From: a virus
Length of the DNA: 64,000 bases
Virus record (IMG/VR): IMGVR_UViG_3300030085_002431
Coordinates: 38,448 to 102,447 of that record
Direction: 5' to 3' (one strand)
The notes under the pieces were generated by a model. That model made no database searches. It had not been told where the DNA came from and worked only from the letters and a program-made list of their open reading frames with translations. Shown here piece after piece: positions 8,455-16,671 of the stretch. The position numbers and the translations under genes are program-made. Numbering within the stretch: position 1 is the first letter of the stretch; every line of letters starts with the position of its first letter.

Positions 8455-11400
8455 ATGGCAGACTTTAGACTTGGAAGACTAAAATTCAACTGGAGAGGTG
8501 ACTGGGTAGCAGGAACCGCTTACGTCATCGATGACATCGTAAAGTTTGGTGCAAATACTTACGTCTGTACCACCAATCATACTTCCGTCACTGATGAAAC
8601 TACCTGGTATACCACTGACCTAACAAAGTGGTCACTCCACACTGAAGGTATAAGAGATCGTGGCACTTGGTCAAGTGGTGTTTTTTACAAAATCAATGAC
8701 CTTGTTACCTATGGAAATACTTCCTATCGTGTAACAACCGCATTTACCTCAACAGCACCATTCTCAACAACTTATCTTGTTGAGTATCTCAGAGGATTTG
8801 AGTATGAAGATTCTTGGAATAGTTCAACTGAGTATCAGCAAGGTGATGTTGTAAACTATGGTGGTTATTCATACATTGCTACCAGCATTAATACAAATAA
8901 ACCACCATCAGATTATCTCTCAGCAGATTGGGATGTAATTACAACAGGTTTTGACGTAGTTGGTGCTTATAGTACTACTACAAACTACAAACCAGGTGAT
9001 GTTGTTCAACGTGGTGGTTATGCTTACGTTGCAATCACAACTTCAATAAATGTAGAACCAACTCAAACTGGAAGTTGGGACCTTATTGTTAAGGGTATTG
9101 ATTGGAAAGGTGCTTTCAGCACATCTACCACTTATCAATTGGGTGACGCAGTAAGTAGAAATAGTAATTCTTATATTAGTGTTGCATCAACTAACACTGG
9201 TAATGACCCAGCAACTGATGCTACTGGTGAATACTGGAATCCTCTAACTCAGGGTTCTGAAACCAATGTCATGACCACTGGTGGTGACATCATTTATCAG
9301 TCTGGTGCTGGTCCTACAAGATTACCAGTTGGTGCTGGTGGTTCAGTTCTTACTGTTTCTAGTGCTGGATATCCACAATGGGAATCAAATAATGTAACTG
9401 ATCCTGTTTATTATGTTGCAGAAGAGGGTAGTGATACCAATACTGGTGAAAATATTTCAAATGCATTTGCATCACTAGGTAAAGCACTATCGGTTGCAAC
9501 TGGAAATGCAACAATTTATGTAAAAGCAGGTGATTACAACGAGACACTACCACTAGTAGTGCCTTCTTCTGTAACTGTTGTTGGTGATAACATCAGAACA
9601 ACAAAAATTAAAGCAGCTAGTGGAAGTGGAAACCACTGGGATATTGGATTAAATATCGCAATTACTGATATTACTTTTGGTTCAGTTATTACCTTCTCAA
9701 ATGGTGCTAGAGGAACATATATTGATTCCGATGCCCATGATAAAAATATTGAGATTATCCGTAATATCAATTATCCAGCACCTTCACCATCAACAACAAT
9801 AACCCACGTTGATAACGTACCATATAATACTAACGTTGTTACTGTAACAACAGCAGCAAATAGAACAAATGCACAATCCAAGATGTTCTTGGTTAGTGAT
9901 AAGACAATGCTTAAAGACCTCCAGATGGAAGGTCTAACTGGATATCAAGTAGCAGGTACTGCATATTCGGCATCTGGTTCTATTAGTGGAACTACTCTAA
10001 CTTCATCAAATCTAATTTCGGATTTGATTGGAACAACAGTTACTGGTTCTGGTGTTTCTGCAGCAACTAAAATTGTTAATGTTCTCAATTCAACCACTGC
10101 AGAAGTAAGTGTTTCCCAGACCGTTGGTTCTACTACACTTACATTTACTGCACCTCCTCAGGACATTAATAATGCAACAGTTAGGGGTATCTTTGTTTCA
10201 TTGAACCCTTCTACACCAATCACTAAGTCTCCTTACATCTCACAGTGTTCGGCATTCTCAACTGCTGGCATGGGTGCGAAAGTTGATGGAAGAGTCCATA
10301 GAGCATTCCCACCAGGTAGTTCAACTCCTTCTAATAAGTCAATTGTTTTTGACTCATTCACCAACATTCACGATGAGGGTGTTTCTTTCTGGGTTACTAA
10401 CAATGGTGCTGCAGAATTCGTTTCTTGCTTCAGTTACTATGCTCATATTTCTTATGCAGCAACTCGTGGTGGAAGAATCCGTTCACTCGCAGGTAACTCT
10501 TCTTGGGGAACTTATGGACTTGTAAGTTCTGGTTACAACGCAGATGAAGCTCCAGTAAATGGAGTTGTTGAAGGTCTTCAACTTAAGTTTGCTGCTTCTA
10601 CAGTTACTGGTACAGGATTTGTTGAAGGTGGTAGAATTATTGGTAGTACTTCAGGTGCTCAAGGACATATTAATTCCTCACAATCTGAAAAACTAATCTA
10701 TTCATTGATTTCTGCTGGACCTCTTGGTGTTGGTACTGGATTTGCAATGGGTGAAACCATTACTGCATCTAACGGAACAACAGCAACACTTCTTTCTAAT
10801 ACTGATGCTAACACTGGTATTAATGGATTTACATTCCCAATGTCTGGATTGCCATCTACTTTAGAAGAAGGTGGTAGTGTTGAATTCATTACTGGTTCTG
10901 GTAATGGTGGTATTAATAATCAAACAGTTACTGGTGCTGACCAATTCACTTATGTTGTTTCAAATGTAAGTTACAACGCACCAGATGGTAGAGGGGATTT
11001 AGCAGTTACTAGAGGAGCATTGGGTTCTGTTGCTGCTGGTCACACTGGTGGTACAACATTCATCACTTCATATCCAGAAACTGGTACTACAGAAACACTA
11101 TTGACTGCTGCTGCACCAAGTGATACAACAATTTTCGTTTCTAGTTCTTCTGGATTCGTACAAAATGGATTTGCAAAAGTTGGTGATGAACTAATGCAAG
11201 TCACTAATATTCTTTCTAGTACTTCACTTGAAGTTACTAGAGCTGCACAAGGTTCTGGTTCTGCTGGTTCTTATAATTCAGGTGCTCCTGTTGTTTCTAT
11301 TGGTCAATCTGTAGCAGTTTCTTCTGAGTTGTTTAAGGATACTGTAAGTGGTGATACAACTCTTCGTGTAAAACCAACTACTGGATTTACAACATCAATG

Positions 11401-11985
11401 TACATCAAGATTGATTCTGAGTTTATTGATGTTAACTCAGTAACTGCAGATAGTCTTGGTCAATCTATCGTTGTTCTTGCTGAAGAAAAAGCAGCAAAGG
11501 CATATGATGGACAAGCAGTTAAGATTAGATTCCTGTATTCACAGGGAAGATTCACAGGTCACGACTTCTTACAAGTTGGTACTGGTGGAACTTCAACAAC
11601 AAATTGGCCTGGTATTCCTACACAGGATCCAGTACAAACACAGGAAGTTGTTGAAGATTTCCCAGGTCGTGTTTTCTACGTATCTGCTGACTCTAACGGT
11701 AACTTCCGTGTTGGTAAGTACTTTAAGGTTAATCAGGCAACTGGTTCTGCAACCTTGAATGCTTCCGCATTCGACCTATCTGGTCTGACCTCCTTGAGAC
11801 TTGGTTCAATTGGTGCTCAGTTGGGTGCTCAAATTAATGAGTTCTCAACAGATACTACACTTTCTCAGAACAGTAATGAGAAGGTTCCTACTCAGGCAGC
11901 AGTTAAGGCATACATCGACAATGCTGACGCATCTACCAAGAAGACCGCACAGAGTGAGGGTTACTTCTTCGGTAATAGCCTCTGA
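8455..11985 (+). CDS. Long tail-fibre protein with carbohydrate-binding-like repeats and beta-helix
   Basis: The protein has 1176 residues. The first ~270 carry four to five repeats of the form W-x-Y-x-x-GD-x-V-x-x-x-G-x-x-Y (for example STEYQQGDVVNYGGYSYIA and TTNYKPGDVVQRGGYAYVA), resembling the small aromatic-rich carbohydrate-binding modules of the CBM5/12 type. From about residue 317, VYYVAEEGSDTNTGE...IYVKAGDYNETLPL...VVGDN is the start of a pectate-lyase-like right-handed beta-helix. The C-terminus, STDTTLSQNSNEKVPTQAAV, resembles the end segments of other phage fibres. It probably binds or cleaves a surface glycan; enzymatic activity is not demonstrated by the sequence. Confidence 0.75.
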   Translation: MADFRLGRLKFNWRGDWVAGTAYVIDDIVKFGANTYVCTTNHTSVTDETTWYTTDLTKWSLHTEGIRDRGTWSSGVFYKINDLVTYGNTSYRVTTAFTSTAPFSTTYLVEYLRGFEYEDSWNSSTEYQQGDVVNYGGYSYIATSINTNKPPSDYLSADWDVITTGFDVVGAYSTTTNYKPGDVVQRGGYAYVAITTSINVEPTQTGSWDLIVKGIDWKGAFSTSTTYQLGDAVSRNSNSYISVASTNTGNDPATDATGEYWNPLTQGSETNVMTTGGDIIYQSGAGPTRLPVGAGGSVLTVSSAGYPQWESNNVTDPVYYVAEEGSDTNTGENISNAFASLGKALSVATGNATIYVKAGDYNETLPLVVPSSVTVVGDNIRTTKIKAASGSGNHWDIGLNIAITDITFGSVITFSNGARGTYIDSDAHDKNIEIIRNINYPAPSPSTTITHVDNVPYNTNVVTVTTAANRTNAQSKMFLVSDKTMLKDLQMEGLTGYQVAGTAYSASGSISGTTLTSSNLISDLIGTTVTGSGVSAATKIVNVLNSTTAEVSVSQTVGSTTLTFTAPPQDINNATVRGIFVSLNPSTPITKSPYISQCSAFSTAGMGAKVDGRVHRAFPPGSSTPSNKSIVFDSFTNIHDEGVSFWVTNNGAAEFVSCFSYYAHISYAATRGGRIRSLAGNSSWGTYGLVSSGYNADEAPVNGVVEGLQLKFAASTVTGTGFVEGGRIIGSTSGAQGHINSSQSEKLIYSLISAGPLGVGTGFAMGETITASNGTTATLLSNTDANTGINGFTFPMSGLPSTLEEGGSVEFITGSGNGGINNQTVTGADQFTYVVSNVSYNAPDGRGDLAVTRGALGSVAAGHTGGTTFITSYPETGTTETLLTAAAPSDTTIFVSSSSGFVQNGFAKVGDELMQVTNILSSTSLEVTRAAQGSGSAGSYNSGAPVVSIGQSVAVSSELFKDTVSGDTTLRVKPTTGFTTSMYIKIDSEFIDVNSVTADSLGQSIVVLAEEKAAKAYDGQAVKIRFLYSQGRFTGHDFLQVGTGGTSTTNWPGIPTQDPVQTQEVVEDFPGRVFYVSADSNGNFRVGKYFKVNQATGSATLNASAFDLSGLTSLRLGSIGAQLGAQINEFSTDTTLSQNSNEKVPTQAAVKAYIDNADASTKKTAQSEGYFFGNSL

Positions 11986-11986
11986 A

Positions 11987-12010
11987 CTAAATAATATTAT
12001 CAAATAAATA
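11987..12010 (+). promoter_or_regulatory. Tandem late promoter motifs
   Basis: CTAAATA at 11987-11993 and ATAAATA at 12004-12010 both precede the ATG at 12036. The second is 25 bases from the start. Two motifs in one 50-base gap may raise late expression of the small proteins that follow. Confidence 0.6.
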
Positions 12011-12035
12011 CTAGTATAGGAAAGAGTATTGTAAA

Positions 12036-12356
12036 ATGGCTTCTGGAATTTTAGGACAATCCGCCCCTTCGGCAACTACTTTGACAACTGTTTATACAGT
12101 ACCAAGTAGCACTCATTCTGTTGCGAACATTAACGTTCTTAATCGTAGTGCATCAGCACCTGTAGATGTGAGAATTGCTTTATCTGCAACTGGAACACCT
12201 ACATCAGCAGAGTACATCGAATATGATGTTTCTATTCCTGCTAAGGGTGTTATGGAAAGAACTGCAATTTCATTGCAAGCAGGAAAGAACATTGTCGTTT
12301 ATTGCTCTACTGGAGACACTTCTATCAGTGTCTACGGATTAGAGCAATCTGCTTGA
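12036..12356 (+). CDS. Small beta-rich virion protein (EYIEYDV module)
   Basis: The protein has 106 residues. The core AEYIEYDVSIPAKGVMERTA followed by LQAGKNIVVYCS matches two tandem segments in the N-terminal half of the 441-residue protein at 24270 (VEYLEYDRYIN...NGQRIVV and EDYIEYDVEIG...ESQKIVV). It is therefore a single-domain version of a ~100-residue beta-sandwich-like module. No catalytic motif is visible. It follows two late promoter motifs and precedes the cysteine-rich fibre genes. The likely role is virion decoration or fibre attachment. Confidence 0.7.
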   Translation: MASGILGQSAPSATTLTTVYTVPSSTHSVANINVLNRSASAPVDVRIALSATGTPTSAEYIEYDVSIPAKGVMERTAISLQAGKNIVVYCSTGDTSISVYGLEQSA

Positions 12357-12368
12357 TAGGAGGGACCA

Positions 12369-12638
12369 ATGGGAAGATTCGTAGGTTTATCCATCAATAA
12401 AGGTGGAGGCGGTGGTGGTAGGCCACTTAATGAGGAGTTTACAAGAGCAACGGGTATCACTACCGACTCTAGTAACAATGTTACAGCAGTTACATTAGGT
12501 GATGTTTCCTATACTAATGTTGGTTATAGCACTGTTGGACTAATCACAGGATTCACTGAAAATGTCGGTGGTGTCACTAAGGTTTATCAACTGACTTATA
12601 ATAGTGATAACTATGTTACAAATATTACGGAGGTATAA
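12369..12638 (+). CDS. Small virion-region protein, unknown family
   Basis: The protein has 89 residues, with a strong ribosome-binding site (AGGAGGG) just before ATG 12369. The N-terminus FVGLSINKGGGGGGRPL has a poly-Gly linker, followed by a Thr/Val-rich beta region (NNVTAVTLGDVSYTNVGYST) and YQLTYNSDNYVTNITEV. I do not recognise it. It ends 3 bases before the GTG start of the cysteine-rich protein and is probably co-translated with it, so a partner or connector role is possible. Confidence 0.65.
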   Translation: MGRFVGLSINKGGGGGGRPLNEEFTRATGITTDSSNNVTAVTLGDVSYTNVGYSTVGLITGFTENVGGVTKVYQLTYNSDNYVTNITEV

Positions 12639-12641
12639 TTC

Positions 12642-13700
12642 GTGGCAGACGTATTACTCTATAACTCATTAAACGATTCAAATAATGAGTATGCTAAAAG
12701 GTTGGATGACATTGATACCAACATGGCAGCAGAACAAGCTCGTGTTACTGCGGCTCAAACAAAATTAGATGTTGCTAATGCACAACTTGCTTCTGGTGGT
12801 GTAACTGGTAACTTCAGTCTTTGGTGTCTAATTCCAGAAGAGCCAGCAGATGGTTCTACATGGACTAGTGGAACAAGTTGTGGTTCTCTTAAGGTTTGTG
12901 ATCAAACTGGATACTACCGTTGTGGTGCATCCTGTTCCTGGACAGTTCCAGCTGGTGCATCTTGTGCCAGATTCCAACTTTGGGGTGCTGGTGCTCCATC
13001 AGGAAGTAGTTGCTGTTGCGGTTTCTCTCCAATTGGTGGCAATGGTGCATATGCTTCTGTCATTATGTCAGTTACACCTGGAGACACATACACTCTATGT
13101 GCTGGTTGTGCATATTGTTGCTATGCAACAAGAAGTACATCAAATCAGGATGGATGTCCTTCATACGTTCAGGGAAATGGACTTACTAACTTCTGTGCAG
13201 AAGGTGGTGAAGGAAATATCCAATGTGAAATGAAGACAAGGATGCAGGAAGGTAACCTCAATTCAGATTACTGTATGTACTTAGGTGCATGTATCTGTAA
13301 TGGTGGTTCCGATACTTGCTATACGGGTGGACATACTTGCCAGATTGGTTGTAACGATAACCAATGGTCTAATAAGTATGGATTCTTCCGTTCATGCAAA
13401 ACATATTATGGAACATCAACTAGTGGAACTGTTTTTGGTATTAATGGTATGTTTAGTGCTATTTCTGCTGGTCACCGTGCATGTGTATATTATTGGTCAG
13501 CACCAGTTTATGGTTACCCAACTAACTCATGCTGCACAGGAGTATGGACTAGTGGTTGTGGTGGATGCGAACGTTCCGCACAGAGAGGATATCGTCAGAT
13601 TCCAGGAGCAGGTGGATGGGGTAGCATGACAGACGGTGGTTGTAATACCGTTTGTGGTGATGCTGGAAGAATGGGCATGGTCTGTGTCACTTGGAAGTGA
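12642..13700 (+). CDS. Cysteine-rich virion protein (about 31 Cys), copy 1
   Basis: The protein has 352 residues. It starts at GTG 12642 behind the strong site GGAGGT. The first ~50 residues (NNEYAKRLDDIDTNMAAEQA...) form a predicted coiled coil. The remainder contains about 31 cysteines, many in pairs or triplets (SSCCCG, AYCCY, NSCCTG, SGCGGC). A conserved SCSWTVPAGASCARFQLWGAG block looks like a glycine-rich beta-sandwich of the kind used at fibre tips. It ends GRMGMVCVTW. A paralogue lies at 14451. The cysteines could form disulfides after lysis, or bind metal; the sequence does not decide. The family name is unknown to me. Confidence 0.75.
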   Translation: MADVLLYNSLNDSNNEYAKRLDDIDTNMAAEQARVTAAQTKLDVANAQLASGGVTGNFSLWCLIPEEPADGSTWTSGTSCGSLKVCDQTGYYRCGASCSWTVPAGASCARFQLWGAGAPSGSSCCCGFSPIGGNGAYASVIMSVTPGDTYTLCAGCAYCCYATRSTSNQDGCPSYVQGNGLTNFCAEGGEGNIQCEMKTRMQEGNLNSDYCMYLGACICNGGSDTCYTGGHTCQIGCNDNQWSNKYGFFRSCKTYYGTSTSGTVFGINGMFSAISAGHRACVYYWSAPVYGYPTNSCCTGVWTSGCGGCERSAQRGYRQIPGAGGWGSMTDGGCNTVCGDAGRMGMVCVTWK

Positions 13701-13717
13701 TTTAATAGATATAGTTT

Positions 13718-13724
13718 ATAAATA
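13718..13724 (+). promoter_or_regulatory. Late promoter motif ATAAATA
   Basis: This motif, TATAAATA with its preceding T, is the full T4 late consensus. It lies 43 bases before ATG 13768. Confidence 0.65.
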
Positions 13725-13767
13725 ATCATACACAGAAGAATTTAGTTCAACACAGGGGAAACTAACA

Positions 13768-14451
13768 ATGATAACGGAAAGTTTAACATATGCTGTTCCA
13801 GATGTTGCTTTTGTAGCAGGCATTTCTGGCAGTGTTACTCAAGACTTCCCATATAATGGCCCAGAAAGCTTTTATGTGGAAATTGATGATGAGGGAGAAA
13901 TCGTAAATATCGATGTTCCCTCAACACATAAAAATGCAATAGAGGTTACCTGGGCAGATAACCCAGAAATCTGTGCATTAGTTGGTCATTATTTTGTTGA
14001 AGATTGGAATGTAACACCTACTTTCGTCTCTGCTGATCTTGATGATGGATTTACTCTTCCATCTGGTACTCCAACTACTTATCAAAAGAGAACTAATTAT
14101 GAACTTGGTGACCTCTTCGAGGCCAAATATGATAGAGCAGCAGGAACCTGGTCAATGGAACAGATTGTCAAGCTAAAGGGTAGTCCTCTAATTGAAGAAG
14201 CAAAGAGAAGAAAGAGATATGTCAAGCAATATACTGACATGTTTGACTTTGCTGGTGATACTGGAACAGCAATTACTGCATTCCAAACAGCAATAGATAA
14301 CTATCTTGCTGCTGCAGTATCAGTCCCTGTGTGGAACTATCTTCCTGAGCATTTTGCTCCTTACTTTGCTGATATCCCTAAAGTTCCTGCTCTTGCAGCA
14401 GCAGCATTTAAAGAACTTCCTGCAGATGAATCATTGGAGGCACTTAGCTGA
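13768..14451 (+). CDS. Conserved-looking protein between the cysteine-rich pair, unknown function
   Basis: The protein has 227 residues and a good site (AGGGGAAA) before the ATG. The N-terminal half is acidic and beta-rich (ESFYVEIDDEGEIVNIDVP; GHYFVEDWNVTPTFVSAD). The second half is helical and charged (LIEEAKRRKRYVKQYTDMFDF...AIDNYLAAAVSVPVWNYLP). The helical part, with its Lys/Arg-rich start, resembles tail-fibre assembly chaperones in general composition, but no motif proves this. It overlaps the next gene by one base (TGATG), so it may be made together with the 40-cysteine protein and act on it. Confidence 0.65.
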   Translation: MITESLTYAVPDVAFVAGISGSVTQDFPYNGPESFYVEIDDEGEIVNIDVPSTHKNAIEVTWADNPEICALVGHYFVEDWNVTPTFVSADLDDGFTLPSGTPTTYQKRTNYELGDLFEAKYDRAAGTWSMEQIVKLKGSPLIEEAKRRKRYVKQYTDMFDFAGDTGTAITAFQTAIDNYLAAAVSVPVWNYLPEHFAPYFADIPKVPALAAAAFKELPADESLEALS

Positions 14452-15494
14452 TGGACGTATTAGCATATAGCGCATTTAATAGAAGGGCAGAACTTGATGC
14501 CCAAGTAACAGCTAAAGAGGTTCAACTAGAAGCTCTTAGGCAGTGTGTCAGAGACATTGATGCCCAAGTAACATCTAGAGAGGCAGCAGCAAGCTGGTTA
14601 TCGAGTGGTGAGTATTCAATGCTCTGCTGTCCTCATAAATTTTCAGATTATGAAACTTTAATTGAAAATTACGAACTTTCTACTGAAAATAATGGATTTA
14701 AAGTTTGTAATACACAATCTCAATTTAACTGTGGTAATAGCTGTACTTGGACAGTTCCAGCTGGTGTAACTTGTGCCAGATTCCAACTTTGGGGTGCTGG
14801 TGGTGGTTCTGGATCTGGATGCTGCTGTGGTGGTTCACCATTTGGTTCATCTGCAGCATATGCAACAGTTTCTTTACCAGTCGTAGAAGGTTGTCAATAT
14901 ACAATTTGTTCTGGTTGTTCATATTGTTGCTTCCCCACTACTGGAACTTGTGGAAGACTTCCTGGTTGCCCATCCTACGTTCAGGGACACGGATTAACTA
15001 ATTTCTGTGCAGATGGTGGTCAAGGAAGAATTGGAACCATGTTTGCAATGTATGGTCACCGTTGCAGGTGCAGAATGCAGAACATTCAGTGTAATGATTC
15101 TGGTGGTTGTATCTGCAGTTTCGGTGCAGATTATTGCTTCGATAATTCCTGTGCATCTTGCGGTAAGATTGGATGCTTTATCCCTGGTGCTATGTACTTT
15201 GGTGCAGCACACTGTGGATCAGTTGTTAGGGGTGTCCGTGGCATGTGGCCTGAGATTTGCTACGATACAAACCACTACGGTTACGAAATGAGACCACCAA
15301 TGTACGGTCTTCACTGCTGCCTCTGGTGTTTCCCTTATAGTAGTGGTTATTGCTGTGGTTGCGAGTGCTCAGCATCCCGTGGATGCCACCGATATCCAGG
15401 AATGGGTGGTTGGGCATCTCACACAATGAGTGGTGCTACTGGTATCTGTGGTGATATGGGTAGAATGGGTATGGTTTGCATTACCTATTGCTGA
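14451..15494 (+). CDS. Cysteine-rich virion protein (about 40 Cys), copy 2
   Basis: The protein has 347 residues and is a paralogue of the protein at 12642. Shared blocks are SCTWTVPAGVTCARFQLWGAG, CPSYVQGHGLTNFCADGG and the C-terminal GDMGRMGMVCITY. The N-terminal ~45 residues are a charged helical or coiled-coil segment (RRAELDAQVTAKEVQLEALR). Cysteine content rises to about 40, including GCCCGG, HCCLWC and GYCCGCEC. The first ATG overlaps the upstream stop. It is probably an alternative or partner fibre-tip protein. The divergence is concentrated between the conserved blocks, as expected for a receptor-binding surface. Confidence 0.75.
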   Translation: MDVLAYSAFNRRAELDAQVTAKEVQLEALRQCVRDIDAQVTSREAAASWLSSGEYSMLCCPHKFSDYETLIENYELSTENNGFKVCNTQSQFNCGNSCTWTVPAGVTCARFQLWGAGGGSGSGCCCGGSPFGSSAAYATVSLPVVEGCQYTICSGCSYCCFPTTGTCGRLPGCPSYVQGHGLTNFCADGGQGRIGTMFAMYGHRCRCRMQNIQCNDSGGCICSFGADYCFDNSCASCGKIGCFIPGAMYFGAAHCGSVVRGVRGMWPEICYDTNHYGYEMRPPMYGLHCCLWCFPYSSGYCCGCECSASRGCHRYPGMGGWASHTMSGATGICGDMGRMGMVCITYC

Positions 15495-15508
15495 TAATCA
15501 CCTTTGAC

Positions 15509-15536
15509 TTTCTGGTATAAATAGGAGTATCAGAAA
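15509..15536 (+). promoter_or_regulatory. Hairpin with late promoter motif in its loop
   Basis: TTTCTGGTA (15509-15517) pairs with TATCAGAAA (15528-15536), a 9-bp stem with one G-U. The late motif ATAAATA (15517-15523) lies at the stem-loop junction. A short T-rich stretch follows. It could be a weak terminator for the fibre genes combined with a late start for the sugar cassette. Confidence 0.4.
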
Positions 15537-15565
15537 TTTATATTACTTGATTGGAGTATTTGTTC

Positions 15566-16660
15566 ATGGAGAAAGCATTTTTCATCAATGGTGGAGCAGG
15601 GAGAGTTCTCTGCTCCATTCCTGCGCTTGAGCATTATGCGGAAACACATGATGACTTTGTAATTGTTGCAGAGTCATGGGGAGAGTTTTATGCAATGAGT
15701 CCAAAGCTCAGAGAAAAAGCATTTCCAATTCATCATAAGGGACTATTTAAGGACCACCTTAGGGATAAAGAAATCATATCACCAGAACCATATCGTTTGA
15801 ATGCTTATTTCAATCAAAAAGCAAATTTGATTCAAGCATTTGATATTCTCATAAATGGTGAAACTGAAGTTCCACCTACAAAAAAATTATCATTAGATAT
15901 TAATAAAAAAGACCAAATTGTTGGTCATAATATGATTCAGGAAGTCAAAGAGACCTTAAAGAAAGATAAAGTAATTGTATTTCAACCTTTTGGAAGCACT
16001 GTAGAGGTGCAAGGTAATTTTATAATTGACAGTAGTGGAAGAAGTTTTGAACTTTCTAATGTAGTTGAAATAATTAAAGAACTACAAAAAGATTATGGTA
16101 TAATTATTATGTCTCAAGTTCCTATTCCAGGATGGGAACAAATGGGAGTTGCATACCCTAAAGATGTAAGTCTTCTTCAGTGGGCAGGAATTATTAATGC
16201 TGCTGATTATTTTCTTGGATGTGACAGTGTTGGTCAACACTTGGCACATGCTGTAGGGAAACCAGCAACAGTTGTTATTGGGTCAACATTTCCAGAAAAC
16301 ATAACATATCCTGATAATAAGGATTTCAATGTTATCGATTTGGGGTTAAACAAAAGGTTATATAGTCCAATTAGAATGGTCTTTGATGATACTTCAGACA
16401 GAGTAAATGAATCCCTAATGGTAATGAATGAATCTGTTCTTAAAAAAATTAAAAAAGCAATTAAGGATAAGATTGGAGTAAGTAAAAAAACGGTGATTCC
16501 GCAACTTTCTCCTAATACTGATAATACACCATTACCCGTCCTTCCTGGAAAAAAAGCATCAGTAAAATCATCAACGAACGGATTTTCCCTTCCAGGAAAG
16601 CAAATAAATAAAAAGAAACCAATTGATGAAATTCTGGAATTAAACGAAATTAAAAATTGA
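15566..16660 (+). CDS. GT9-like (heptosyltransferase-family) glycosyltransferase
   Basis: The protein has 364 residues from ATG 15566, which has TTGGAG 10 bases upstream; an in-frame TTG at 15551 is a poorer start. The N-terminus FFINGGAGRVLCSIPALEHY matches the phosphate-loop-like start of glycosyltransferase family 9. The C-terminal half has the family pattern: VIVFQPFGS, then SLLQWAGIINAADYFLGCD followed by SVGQHLAHAVGKPATVVIGS. GT9 enzymes transfer heptose from ADP-heptose to lipopolysaccharide core. The last ~60 residues are a Lys/Ser/Pro-rich tail not typical of GT9. Adjacent hldC, hldA and hldD homologues support ADP-heptose as the donor. The acceptor (virion protein or host surface) is unknown. 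Confidence 0.65.
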   Translation: MEKAFFINGGAGRVLCSIPALEHYAETHDDFVIVAESWGEFYAMSPKLREKAFPIHHKGLFKDHLRDKEIISPEPYRLNAYFNQKANLIQAFDILINGETEVPPTKKLSLDINKKDQIVGHNMIQEVKETLKKDKVIVFQPFGSTVEVQGNFIIDSSGRSFELSNVVEIIKELQKDYGIIIMSQVPIPGWEQMGVAYPKDVSLLQWAGIINAADYFLGCDSVGQHLAHAVGKPATVVIGSTFPENITYPDNKDFNVIDLGLNKRLYSPIRMVFDDTSDRVNESLMVMNESVLKKIKKAIKDKIGVSKKTVIPQLSPNTDNTPLPVLPGKKASVKSSTNGFSLPGKQINKKKPIDEILELNEIKN

Positions 16661-16671
16661 GGTGAATTTTA

